A DNA stretch of 63,693 bases from Azospirillum melinis (GTDB taxonomy: Bacteria > Pseudomonadota > Alphaproteobacteria > Azospirillales > Azospirillaceae), in the NCBI RefSeq assembly GCF_013340935.1, contig NZ_WHOS01000040.1, positions 1 through 63,693 on the forward strand, given 5' to 3'. The notes under the pieces are model-generated. The model was not told the origin of the DNA and ran no database searches. It saw nothing but the letters and a program-made list of their open reading frames with translations. Below, piece by piece: positions 41,061 through 50,290 of this stretch (position 1 is its first letter; each line of letters opens with the position of its first letter). Position numbers and translations under genes: made by a program.

Positions 41061-41944
41061 GATCCGGCCATCCCCACCCCGAAAATCCAGCCTTCCTGCC
41101 GCCTTGCGGTGTCGTCCAATCCCGGCGGCGCCCAAGCGCGCGGGGCGTCGGCGAGCCAGCGCAAGCCGGCGGCCGACACCAGCGCATCGCTGTCATGGTC
41201 GCTGACCGTCCCGGTCCGCTCCAGCGGATGCGAGCCCAGCTGGCGTAACGCCTCGTCCATTTCTGCACCGTCGCGGATCTTGCGCTGGCCGAAGCCGGTC
41301 TGCTTCAGGAAAAGGCGCGGGTAGATCTCCACCATCACACTGGCGCCCGGTGCCGGGTCATCGAAGGGCCAGACCGCCAGCTGGCCGGGCAGGGCGTTGC
41401 GCAGGGCGCGCAGCACCCGCATGCCGGCCAGCGCGCCCTTGCCAACCTGACGCGAGCCGATCAGCTTGTAGGGGCTCTGCGGGTGGCCCAGCCCATCGGC
41501 TCGGCAGGCCCATTCGGTGGCGCGGTGCGGGTCCTCGTACCAGTCCGGCTGCGGCCCGCCATGCCAGAAGCCGACCCCGTGCAGCGGATGGCTGGCGAAG
41601 GGGCCGCCGCCGAAGTCGGGCTCCGCCGCGCAGATCTCCTCCACCGCGTCCCACAGGTCGAAGACGGTGGCCTCGCGTCCCGGAAAGCCGCGTGCCGCCA
41701 CCGCGAAGGGCAGGGAGAAGGCGCAGTCGATTCCGACCAGCGCCGGTTCCTTCGGCAGTTCCGCACGCAGCCAGTCGAACACCGCCGTCCGCGACCACCA
41801 GCCGCCGGGGCCCTCTACCAGCCGGGGGGCGGCGTCGCCTGCGGCACAGTCCGCCACCGCGATGCCGGCGTAGCGCTTGGCCAGCGCGCCGGACCAGTCG
41901 ATGGCGATGAAGCGCCCGAAGGCGGGCGCCGCCGTCCCGGTCAC
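41057..41944 (-). CDS. DUF429-like protein, probable RNase H-like fold
   Basis: 295 residues. Acidic strands FIAIDWSGA (residue about 15) and LVGIDCAFSLP (about 72), plus a late SDHDSDALVSAAGLRWL, are arranged like the metal-binding carboxylates of RNase H-like nuclease folds, the pattern seen in DUF429 proteins. There is no known reaction for the family. It lies 13 bases downstream of dnaE on the same strand and overlaps the acyltransferase-like gene, so all three may share a transcript. Confidence 0.6.
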   Translation of the reverse strand: MTGTAAPAFGRFIAIDWSGALAKRYAGIAVADCAAGDAAPRLVEGPGGWWSRTAVFDWLRAELPKEPALVGIDCAFSLPFAVAARGFPGREATVFDLWDAVEEICAAEPDFGGGPFASHPLHGVGFWHGGPQPDWYEDPHRATEWACRADGLGHPQSPYKLIGSRQVGKGALAGMRVLRALRNALPGQLAVWPFDDPAPGASVMVEIYPRLFLKQTGFGQRKIRDGAEMDEALRQLGSHPLERTGTVSDHDSDALVSAAGLRWLADAPRAWAPPGLDDTARRQEGWIFGVGMAGS

Positions 41945-41957
41945 GATCCGGTCCCGA

Positions 41958-44900
41958 TCAAAGCTCCGCCACCTCCACCACGCCCGGCACCGCCTTCAGG
42001 GCCGAGCGGCTCTGCGCGGTGATGGTGTAGCTGCCGGGCAGCTCGATCTCGATCTCCTTCAGCGGGTCGACCTCCACCAGCACATTGATGCGGCTCTTGC
42101 CGCGCGACAGCCGGTCCAGCGTGGCGCGCAGATGCTCGATCGGGCCGGGGTCGCGCAGGACGACGCGCAAGCCGGCGCTGACCGAGGCGACGGCCTCCTC
42201 CAGCGGCTTGATCTCCTGGCAGGTCAGGCGGATCTCTTCTCCGTTCAACTGGACGTCGACGGTCAGCAGAACCGCGTTGCCCGGCTCCAGCAGGGCGCGG
42301 TTGACCGCCAGGATTTCCGAGAACAGGGTGACCTCGTAGCCGCCGGCGGCGTCCGACAGCTCGACGAAAGCGAAGCGGTTGCCGGACTTTGAGGTCTTCT
42401 CCTTCTTCGACACGATGATGCCGGCCATCGCCCGGCGGGTCATGCCGCCGGCCTTGGCGACGTTCGCCAGATCGGCCGAGCGCACCACCTTCATGCGGCC
42501 GAGCGGGCCGGAATAGGCGTCGAGCGGGTGGGCCGACAGGTAGAAGCCGATGGCGCCGAACTCGTGCTTCAGCTTCTCCAGCGGCTCCCAGTCCTTGACC
42601 TTGGGCAGCTCCGGTTCGGGCAGGCCGCCGCCCCCGCCGCCAAACAGGTTGCCGATGCCGCTGTCGCGCTCCGCCGCTTCGGCCTGGGCGTAGCGGATGA
42701 TGGTCTCGAGCGCGGCGTGGACCTGGGCGCGGTTGGGGTTCAGCCCGTCGAAGGCGCCGGCGCAGGCGAGATTCTCGAGCTGGCGCTTGTTGATGGTCTT
42801 CAGATCCAGCCGGCGGGCGAAGTCGAACAGGCTCTTGAAGGGGCCGTTCTTCCGCCGCTCCTCCACCACCGCGCGCATGGCGGGCTGGCCGACGCCCTTG
42901 ACGGCGGCCAGCGCATAGCGTACCGCCTTGGTCCCGTCGGCCAGCTGCTCCACCCCGAAGATCGAATCGGATTTGTTGATGTCCGGGGTCAGCAGCCTGA
43001 CGCGCAGCCGCGCCAACTCCTGGCGGAAGACGTTCAGCTTGTCGGTGTTGCCGAGGTCGAGCGTCATCGACGCCGCCATGAACTCCACCGGGTGGTTCGC
43101 CTTGAGATAGGCGGTGTGGTAGGCGACGAGCGCGTAGGCGGCGGCGTGGGACTTGTTGAAGCCGTAGCCGGCGAACTTCATGACCTGATCGAAGATCATG
43201 CTGGCCAGATCGGCCTTGACGCCGCGGGCCTCCGCCCCGTCGCAGAAGATCTTGCGCTGGTTGTCCATCTCCTCCTTGATCTTCTTGCCCATGGCGCGGC
43301 GCAGAAGATCGGCGCCGCCCAGCGAATAGCCGGACAGCACCTGGGCGATCTGCATGACCTGTTCCTGGTAGATCATGATCCCGAAGGTCTCCTTCAGGAT
43401 GCCTTCCAGGCTGTCATGCATGTAGTCGGCTTTTTCCTCGCCGTTTTTCACCCGGATGTATTTCGGGATGTTGTCCATCGGGCCGGGACGGTAGAGCGAC
43501 ACCAGCGCGATGATGTCCTCCAGCCGGTTCGGCTTCAGCCGGCGCAGAACGTCGCGCATGCCCGAGCTTTCCAGCTGGAACACGCCGGTCGCCTCGGCGC
43601 GGCTGAGCAGCTGGTAGCTCTTCTCGTCGTCCAGCGGGACGGTGGTCAGGTCCGGCTTCTCGGGGATCAGGTCGACCGCGGTCTTCAGCACGGTCAGCGT
43701 CTTGAGGCCGAGGAAGTCGAACTTCACCAGGCCGGCCTGTTCGACATATTTCATGTTGAACTGGGTGACCGGCATGTCGGAGCGCGGGTCGCGGTAGAGC
43801 GGCACCAGCTCCTGCAAGGGCCGGTCGGCGATCACCACGCCGGCGGCGTGGGTTGAGGCGTGACGGTAGAGACCTTCCAGCTTCAGCGCGATGTCGATCA
43901 GGTGACGCACGGTGTCGTCGCCGTCGCGCGCCTGCCGCAGCATCTCCTCGCTGTCGAGCGCCTGTTGCAGCGTCACCGGGTTGGCCGGGTTGTTCGGCAC
44001 CATCTTGCAGATCTTGTCGACCTGACCGTAGGGCATCTGCAGGACGCGGCCGACGTCGCGCAGCACGGCGCGCGCCTGGAGCTTACCGAAGGTGATGATC
44101 TGGGCGACGCGGTCGTAGCCATACTTGTTCTGGACGTAGCGGATGACCTCTTCGCGGCGGTCCTGGCAGAAGTCGATGTCGAAGTCGGGCATCGACACGC
44201 GTTCCGGGTTCAGGAAGCGTTCGAACAGCAGGCCGAAGCGCAGCGGGTCGAGGTCGGTGATGGTCAGCGCCCAGGCGACGACGGATCCGGCGCCCGACCC
44301 GCGGCCCGGCCCGACGGGAATGTCGTGGGTCTTCGCCCATTTGATGAAGTCCGACACGATCAGGAAATAGCCGGGGAATTTCATCTTGACGATGACGTCC
44401 AGCTCGAACTCCAGCCGCTCGAAATAGGTCCTGCGGGTCTCCTCCCGCTGCTCCGGCGTCATGTCGGGGGTGTAGACGACCTTCTCCAGCCGCTCTTCCA
44501 GGCCGGCGCGCGACTGGGCGCGCAACTCGTCGTCCTCGGTCCGGCCGCCTTCGCAGGCAAAGGGCGGCAGGATCGGCTTGATCGGCTTCAGCAGGAAGGA
44601 GCAGCGCCGGGCGATGGCGACGGTGTTGTCCACCGCCTCCGGCAGGTCGGCGAACAGCAGCCGCATCTCCTCCGCCGACTTGAAACGGTGGTCGGGGGTG
44701 AGGCGGCGGCGGTCCTCCTGGCTGAGATAGGCGCCCTCGGCGATGCACATCAGCGCATCGTGCGCCTCGTACATGTCGGCGGTGGCGAAATAGCAGTCGT
44801 TGGTGGCGACCAGCGGCAAGTCGTGGGCATAGGCGAGGTCGATCAGCGCCGGTTCGATGGCGTTCTCCGCCGCGGCGAAATGGCCGCGCCCGCCCTCGTG

Positions 44901-45449
44901 CCGCTGCAACTCGACATAGAGGCGGCCGGGGAACAGCCGCTTCAGCCGCTCCAGAACGTCGAGCGCCAGATCCTTCTGCCCCTCGTGAAGAAGCCGGCCG
45001 ACCGAACCGCCGGGGCCGCCGGTCAGCGCTATCAGCCCGGCCGAATGGCCTTCCAGCGCGTCCAGCGTCACCTGCGGGCCGGCCAGCGGGTCCGACTCGA
45101 GGAAGGCCCTGGATACCAGCGCCGCGAGGTTGCGGTAGCCCTCCTCGTTCTGGCAGAGCAGGACGAGCTGGTCGGGGGTGGCCGCCGCCTTGCCGGGCAG
45201 GCCCGGTTTGGTCTGGGCCGGGCCGACGCGGGTGATGCCCAGCACGGTGCCGATGATCGGCTGCAAGCCGGCATCGGAGGCGGCCAGCGCGAATTCCAGG
45301 GCGCCGAACAGGTTGCCGGTGTCGGTGACCGCGACGGCCGGCATCTGCTGTTTCAGGCAGAGCTTGACCAGCTCCTTCACCTTGATCGCACCTTCCGACA
45401 GCGAATAGGCGGAATGGACGCGCAGGTGGACGAAGTCGGCGTGGGGCAT
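41958..45449 (-). CDS. dnaE: DNA polymerase III alpha subunit
   Basis: 1,163 residues from ATG at 45449, starting MPHADFVHLRVHSAYSLSEG, the standard DnaE opening; a longer in-frame extension is unconserved. N-terminal PHP domain, then the C-family polymerase with GPGRGSGAGSVVAWAL and catalytic PDFDIDFCQDRREEV, tandem helix-hairpin-helix around KSHAAAYALVAYHTA, and a C-terminal OB domain with VSKKEKTSKSGNRFAFVELSD. It is the replicative polymerase, indicating a core genome location. It overlaps nothing upstream; a divergent lipoprotein gene begins 136 bases away. Confidence 0.97.
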   Translation of the reverse strand: MPHADFVHLRVHSAYSLSEGAIKVKELVKLCLKQQMPAVAVTDTGNLFGALEFALAASDAGLQPIIGTVLGITRVGPAQTKPGLPGKAAATPDQLVLLCQNEEGYRNLAALVSRAFLESDPLAGPQVTLDALEGHSAGLIALTGGPGGSVGRLLHEGQKDLALDVLERLKRLFPGRLYVELQRHEGGRGHFAAAENAIEPALIDLAYAHDLPLVATNDCYFATADMYEAHDALMCIAEGAYLSQEDRRRLTPDHRFKSAEEMRLLFADLPEAVDNTVAIARRCSFLLKPIKPILPPFACEGGRTEDDELRAQSRAGLEERLEKVVYTPDMTPEQREETRRTYFERLEFELDVIVKMKFPGYFLIVSDFIKWAKTHDIPVGPGRGSGAGSVVAWALTITDLDPLRFGLLFERFLNPERVSMPDFDIDFCQDRREEVIRYVQNKYGYDRVAQIITFGKLQARAVLRDVGRVLQMPYGQVDKICKMVPNNPANPVTLQQALDSEEMLRQARDGDDTVRHLIDIALKLEGLYRHASTHAAGVVIADRPLQELVPLYRDPRSDMPVTQFNMKYVEQAGLVKFDFLGLKTLTVLKTAVDLIPEKPDLTTVPLDDEKSYQLLSRAEATGVFQLESSGMRDVLRRLKPNRLEDIIALVSLYRPGPMDNIPKYIRVKNGEEKADYMHDSLEGILKETFGIMIYQEQVMQIAQVLSGYSLGGADLLRRAMGKKIKEEMDNQRKIFCDGAEARGVKADLASMIFDQVMKFAGYGFNKSHAAAYALVAYHTAYLKANHPVEFMAASMTLDLGNTDKLNVFRQELARLRVRLLTPDINKSDSIFGVEQLADGTKAVRYALAAVKGVGQPAMRAVVEERRKNGPFKSLFDFARRLDLKTINKRQLENLACAGAFDGLNPNRAQVHAALETIIRYAQAEAAERDSGIGNLFGGGGGGLPEPELPKVKDWEPLEKLKHEFGAIGFYLSAHPLDAYSGPLGRMKVVRSADLANVAKAGGMTRRAMAGIIVSKKEKTSKSGNRFAFVELSDAAGGYEVTLFSEILAVNRALLEPGNAVLLTVDVQLNGEEIRLTCQEIKPLEEAVASVSAGLRVVLRDPGPIEHLRATLDRLSRGKSRINVLVEVDPLKEIEIELPGSYTITAQSRSALKAVPGVVEVAEL

Positions 45450-45585
45450 GGCAACCGGGGGCTTGCTTGCTACAGGGCTCCTGGTTCTAGCACAGCCCGG
45501 ACGGTTCCCGCGACGGTCGCGCGGGGGCATGCGAACGTGGTATGGAAGTGGCCGCAACACGTTCAGGGATGGGGAGGACGCCGCG

Positions 45586-46242
45586 ATGGATCGGCAGCAA
45601 CCTGCACCCGTCGTCCGACTGCGGCCGGCCCTGCGGGACCGCCGTGCCGTCCGGGCGGCGACGCCTTCGGCCCTGCTGACCGGGGCGCTGCTGACCGGGT
45701 TGGCGCTGGCACTGTCCGCCTGCGAGACCGTGCCGCCGCCGCCTACAGCGGCCCCACCCGCGGCCGGGCTGCCGGACGGGCCGTCCAAACCCTTCAGCTC
45801 CGGCAAGGGCTGGACCGTCACCATCCACACGCCCCCCGGCGGCAAGCCCTTCTGCGTTGCGGAGCGCGGCATCCCGGTCGGCCAGAACGCCGCCCCGCGC
45901 CTGAGCTTCCGCACCGCCGCCGCCGAATCGGGCTTCATCCTGTCGGGCTTCACCCCGTCCGACAGCGGGGCGACGGTGAAGCCCGGCGAGCGCTACGATC
46001 TGGCGGTGATGTCCGACCTGGGGCCGCGCCTGTCCTTGAGCGCCCGCGGCCTTCCCAACGGCAGCCTCTATGTCGCCGTGCCGACCAAGGGGTTCCTGGA
46101 GGAGATGGAGCCGCTCGCCCGTTCCCACCGCGTCAGCTTCCGCAGCAGCGGTCTGGGGGATATCGGCACGATGCTGCTGTCGGGATCGTCCTGGGCGATC
46201 AACGCATCGGACGAATGCCGGATCCTGCATGCGGAGTCGTGA
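45586..46242 (+). CDS. Putative lipoprotein
   Basis: 218 residues from ATG at 45586 (GGGGAGGA upstream). A basic n-region, a hydrophobic helix and lipobox LSAC place a lipidated cysteine near residue 45; the long positively charged leader before the helix is unusual. A Pro-rich linker (VPPPPTAAPP) follows, then a mature domain rich in beta strands with two further cysteines (FCVAERG, DECRILHAES). No family recognised. It is divergent from dnaE and upstream of an EamA gene in the same direction. Confidence 0.7.
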   Translation: MDRQQPAPVVRLRPALRDRRAVRAATPSALLTGALLTGLALALSACETVPPPPTAAPPAAGLPDGPSKPFSSGKGWTVTIHTPPGGKPFCVAERGIPVGQNAAPRLSFRTAAAESGFILSGFTPSDSGATVKPGERYDLAVMSDLGPRLSLSARGLPNGSLYVAVPTKGFLEEMEPLARSHRVSFRSSGLGDIGTMLLSGSSWAINASDECRILHAES

Positions 46243-46344
46243 GACCGGTTCCACTCGTGAGGCTGACGCGCAGGTCAGCCACGCAGGCCGCGTGCTCTGC
46301 CGCCGATTGACCGGTCCGGCGGGGCCCGTTTAGCCTTCGCGACC

Positions 46345-47226
46345 ATGCGCGCTTCTCACATCCTGCTCGCCGTGGCGGTCGCCGCCGTCTGGGGCCTGAA
46401 CTTCGTCGCGATCAAGGTCGGATTGCGCGATTTCCCACCGCTGCTGTTCTCCTGCCTGCGCTTCGCGCTGGCGGCGCTGCCGGTGGTGGTGCTGGGCTGG
46501 GGCAAGGGGCCGCCGGTGCCCTGGCGCTATGTCATCGGCATCGGCGTGATGCTGGGCGTGGTCAAGTTCCCGCTGCTGTTCCTGGGCATCGACGTCGGCA
46601 TGCCGGCGGGGCTGGCCTCGCTGGTGTTGCAGGCGCAGGCCTTCTTCACCGCCATCTTCGCCGCCTTCGCGCTCGGCGACCGGCCGGGGCCGCGTCAGGT
46701 CGGCGGCATGGCCGTCGCCTTCGGCGGCGTCGGGCTGATCGCGCTGGAGATGCCGGCTGGCGACTCGCTGCTCGGCCTTGGGCTGACGCTGGCGGCGGCG
46801 GCGGCCTGGGGGGTGTCGAACATCGTGATGAAGCAGGCCAAGGCCCCCGACCTGTTCAGCCTGATGGTCTGGGTCAGCCTGATTCCGCCGCTGCCGCTGC
46901 TGGCGATGTCGCTGGCGCTGGAAGGGCCGGACCGCATCGTCCATGCCATCACCTCCCTGACACTGGTCGGAGTCGGCTCGCTGATCTACATCGCGGCAGG
47001 TGCGACCTTGTTCGGTTTCGCCGCCTGGGGCTTCCTGATGCGGCATTATCCGGCGAGCCTCGTCGCGCCCTTCTCGCTGCTCGTCCCTATTTTCGGCATG
47101 AGTTCCAGTGCCCTGCTGCTGGGCGAGACCTTCACCACGGCGAAGCTGGCCGGCGGGTTTCTGGTGTTCGCCGGGCTGGCGCTGTCTGTGCTGAGACTGC
47201 CGGCGCGGGTGCGGGCGCGGGCCTGA
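46345..47226 (+). CDS. EamA/DMT-family transporter
   Basis: 293 residues with ten helices in two EamA repeats. The opening HILLAVAVAAVWGLNFVAIKVGL and the mid-section AAAAWGVSNIVMKQAK are close to E. coli EamA (an O-acetylserine/cysteine exporter). Exporter of amino acids or related metabolites is the likely class; substrate not determined. It is about 100 bases after the lipoprotein gene and 100 before a kinase gene, with no evident operon. Confidence 0.85.
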   Translation: MRASHILLAVAVAAVWGLNFVAIKVGLRDFPPLLFSCLRFALAALPVVVLGWGKGPPVPWRYVIGIGVMLGVVKFPLLFLGIDVGMPAGLASLVLQAQAFFTAIFAAFALGDRPGPRQVGGMAVAFGGVGLIALEMPAGDSLLGLGLTLAAAAAWGVSNIVMKQAKAPDLFSLMVWVSLIPPLPLLAMSLALEGPDRIVHAITSLTLVGVGSLIYIAAGATLFGFAAWGFLMRHYPASLVAPFSLLVPIFGMSSSALLLGETFTTAKLAGGFLVFAGLALSVLRLPARVRARA

Positions 47227-47326
47227 GCATAGGTCGTATGGGGCGGGATAAGGGCGGATCGGGAGCCGGCTGGAGGAACTAGCCGGGTCAAAGTCCTATT
47301 AAACTCGATGAGCTTGACGCGGCGCT

Positions 47327-49687
47327 ATGGCGTCCGGATCATTCCGGTCGATAGTTGTGTCCCTAAACCATAGGCAAGCCTTGATCTCTTCCGATAGGAC
47401 CGCGCAACCGAATGGGGGGATGCCGATTCCGCCGATCAGGCACTGGCAGGCTCATCTGCGCGCCAGCCGGCCCCTGCGCGTCCTGCTGCTGATCGGCGGG
47501 CTGTCGGTCGCCGTGCTGCTGGCGGCGACGGTCCAGTACATCGACAGCATGCGCGACCGCGAGATGGAAGGGGCGGAGCGCGAGCTGTCCACCCTGAACC
47601 TGTCGCTGGCGGAGCAGACGGCCAGCGCGACGCAGAGCGTCGATCTGGTGCTGACCACCATCATCGAGCAGCTGAAGTCGGACGGGATCGACACGCCGGA
47701 GGAGTATGCCCGCCGGATGGGCGGGCGCGACACCTACCAGATGCTGCGGGCGCGCATCACCGGCCTGCCGCAGCTGGATGCGGTGACGATGATCGCGGCA
47801 GACGGGCACCTGATCAACTTCTCGCGCTATTACCCGATCCCGCCGGTCAACGTGTCCGACCGGGATTACTTCGCCTATTTGCGCGACCATGACACCACTG
47901 CCCCCTTCATCAGCGAGCCGGTGCAGAACCGCGGCAACGGCAGCTGGACGGTCTATCTGGCCCGCCGCATCAGCGGCCGGGACGGCAGCTTCGTAGGGCT
48001 GGTGCTGGGCGCCATCGAACTGAGCTATTTCCAGAGGATCTACAAGGCGTTGCAGCCCGATGGCGACGGCAGCATCAGCCTGTGGCGCCGTGACGGTATC
48101 CTGCTGGCCCGCCATCCGGTGCTGCCGGACATCGGCCGGCCGCTGGGCCAGCGCCACTTCCTGAAGGTGTTGGAGCGCGCCAAGTCCGGCGTCTATTTCT
48201 CCTCCGGCGGGCTGAACGACGGCGCCCGTCTGGTGGCGACGCGGGCGCTGGCGGACTATCCGCTGGTGGTCAACGTGACGCGCAGGCTGGACGCCGTGCT
48301 GGACAAATGGCGGATCCAGGCCTGGACCATCGGCGCGGCAAGCGCCGTCGGCATCGCCGCGCTGCTGCTGTCGCTGTGGGCGCTGGCCCGCCAGTTCAGC
48401 GCGTACGAGGCGGCGACGCGGGCGACGGACGCCGCCCGCCGCGCCGTGGAGGGACGGGAACAGGCCGAACAGGCGCTGCGCCAGAGCCAGAAGATGGAGG
48501 CCATCGGCCAGCTGACCGGCGGCGTCGCCCATGATTTCAACAACCTGCTCCAGGCCATCGGCATCAACCTGCATGTCATCGACAGCCGCACCGACGACGA
48601 GCGCATCGCCGGCCCGGCCCGGCTGGCCTTGCAGGCGGTCGAGCGGGGCGCCACCCTGACCCAGCATCTGCTGGCCTTCTCGCGCCGGCAGCAGCTTCGC
48701 CCGGTCCCGGTCGATGTCGCGACGCTGGTGGAGCGCACCAGCCGCCTGCTCGGCCGCACGCTGGGCCAGTCGGTGCGGATCGAGACGGAGGTGGCGCCCG
48801 GCCTGTGGCCGGCGATGATCGACCCGACCCAGCTGGAAATGGCGGTGCTGAATCTGGCGCTGAACGCCCGCGACGCCATGCCCGGCGGCGGCACGCTGTG
48901 GATCCTGGCCGGCAACCGGACGGTGGCCGGCCCGGCGGCCGGTGAGCAGGCGATTGGCAGCCGGTTGCCGGGGGCCGGTCCGCTGCCGGTGCAGGTGGAG
49001 GGGCTGGCAGCCGGCGATTATGTGGTTCTGCGGGTGCGCGACACCGGCACCGGCATGGCCGCCGAGGTCGCCGCCCGCGCCTTCGAGCCCTTCTTCACCA
49101 CCAAGGAGGTCGGGCGCGGCACCGGGCTCGGCCTCAGCATGGTGCATGGGCTGGCGACCCAGTCCGGCGGCGGGGTGGAACTGGACAGCCGGCCGGGGCT
49201 GGGCACCACGGTGACGCTCTATCTGCCGCGCGCCGAGGAGCAGCCGGCGGACGTGCCCACAGCGCCTCCGCCGCCGCCGGCCAAGGCGAGGGTGGCGGAA
49301 ACGGTGCCGGTGGGCGTCGGCTGCGCCATCCTGCTGGTGGACGACGAAGAGCTGGTGCGCTCCGCCACCGCCAGCTATCTGGCCCAGGCCGGATTTGCGG
49401 TGCGCGAGGCGGCCGATGCGGCGGCGGCGCTCTCCCTGCTCGACCATGGGTTCCGGCCCGACGTGATCGTCACCGACCACATGATGCCGGGGATGACCGG
49501 GCTGGAGATGGCCCGCACCCTGCGTGCGCGCCAGGACGAGACGCCGATCCTGATGGTCACCGGCTATGCCGAGGATCTGACCTCCACCGCCGCGGCGCGC
49601 GAAGTGTCGCTGACCGTGCTGTCCAAACCGATAGAACCGTCGCGGCTGGTCCGCTCCATCCGCGACATGGCGTCGGTCGAGGGGTGA
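47327..49687 (+). CDS. Hybrid sensor histidine kinase with dCache-like sensor
   Basis: 786 residues if ATG 47327 is used; MPIPPIRHWQ at 47420 is an alternative, neither having a clear ribosome site. Helix about 49-68, periplasmic PDC/dCache-type sensor about 70-325 (VSDRDYFAYLRDHD, WTVYLARRISGRDGSFVG, SLWRRDGILLARHP), helix about 331-353, coiled coil, HisKA GGVAHDFNNLLQA (His about 402), HATPase (NLALNARDAM, DTGTGMAAEV, GRGTGLGLSMVHG) and a receiver with Asp about 717 in VIVTDHMMPGMTG. The HDFNN class commonly signals through its own receiver to an unlinked regulator. Its sensor matches that of the large kinase at 56068-61251. Confidence 0.9.
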   Translation: MASGSFRSIVVSLNHRQALISSDRTAQPNGGMPIPPIRHWQAHLRASRPLRVLLLIGGLSVAVLLAATVQYIDSMRDREMEGAERELSTLNLSLAEQTASATQSVDLVLTTIIEQLKSDGIDTPEEYARRMGGRDTYQMLRARITGLPQLDAVTMIAADGHLINFSRYYPIPPVNVSDRDYFAYLRDHDTTAPFISEPVQNRGNGSWTVYLARRISGRDGSFVGLVLGAIELSYFQRIYKALQPDGDGSISLWRRDGILLARHPVLPDIGRPLGQRHFLKVLERAKSGVYFSSGGLNDGARLVATRALADYPLVVNVTRRLDAVLDKWRIQAWTIGAASAVGIAALLLSLWALARQFSAYEAATRATDAARRAVEGREQAEQALRQSQKMEAIGQLTGGVAHDFNNLLQAIGINLHVIDSRTDDERIAGPARLALQAVERGATLTQHLLAFSRRQQLRPVPVDVATLVERTSRLLGRTLGQSVRIETEVAPGLWPAMIDPTQLEMAVLNLALNARDAMPGGGTLWILAGNRTVAGPAAGEQAIGSRLPGAGPLPVQVEGLAAGDYVVLRVRDTGTGMAAEVAARAFEPFFTTKEVGRGTGLGLSMVHGLATQSGGGVELDSRPGLGTTVTLYLPRAEEQPADVPTAPPPPPAKARVAETVPVGVGCAILLVDDEELVRSATASYLAQAGFAVREAADAAAALSLLDHGFRPDVIVTDHMMPGMTGLEMARTLRARQDETPILMVTGYAEDLTSTAAAREVSLTVLSKPIEPSRLVRSIRDMASVEG

Positions 49688-49785
49688 CGGCAAGGCGACG
49701 CTTCCAGGATCCTTCCCAGGGAACCCGGGTGGGCATCGCGGCGTTGGAAGGGCGATCCCACTCCATTCCAGCCCCCGGAGAAGCC

Positions 49786-50097
49786 ATGAACGCCCAATCC
49801 ACGATCCGCAACGCCTATGACAGCGTCTTCGAAGGCAACACCAACCTCGGCATGGGCGAGCGCATCGTCTCGACCGGCCTCGGCCTTGCCGTCGCGGCGG
49901 GCGGCCTGCGCAAGGGCGCCAGCATTCCCGGCGCCATCATGGGACTGGTCGGCGCCGCGCTGGTCGCCCGCGGCATGAGCGGCCATTGCCCGCTCAAGGA
50001 GCGCCTGTCCGGCGACCACCAGGGCCGGCTGGGCCATGGCGGCTCCTATGGCGAGTCGCAGGCCGTCGACCATTCGCGCATGGCGGAAACTTACTGA
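49786..50097 (+). CDS. DUF2892 (YgaP-type) membrane protein
   Basis: 103 residues from ATG at 49786 with GGAGAAG upstream. NLGMGERIVSTGLGLAVAAGG begins the DUF2892 motif; a pair of short helices follows, ending in GMSGHCPLKERL with the usual cysteine-proline. A hydrophilic tail rich in G, H and S extends beyond. The family is membrane-anchored and of unknown function, sometimes fused to rhodanese domains. It lies 98 bases after the kinase gene. Confidence 0.82.
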   Translation: MNAQSTIRNAYDSVFEGNTNLGMGERIVSTGLGLAVAAGGLRKGASIPGAIMGLVGAALVARGMSGHCPLKERLSGDHQGRLGHGGSYGESQAVDHSRMAETY

Positions 50098-50290
50098 TCC
50101 GCAGCGCGACGGGTCCATCCGTTCACCGGATGTCGCATTCCATTCACGGGATTGCGCGACGCCATTAACCCTGATGGTGAATTGTTGGGCAGGCCAGCGA
50201 CGGGGTGAAGACCGGGGACCGCGGGTGTGACATCCTGCGGGGCCCGGGCAGCAGCCCCCGACCTGACGTCCCGTTCAGGAGTTTCACCGC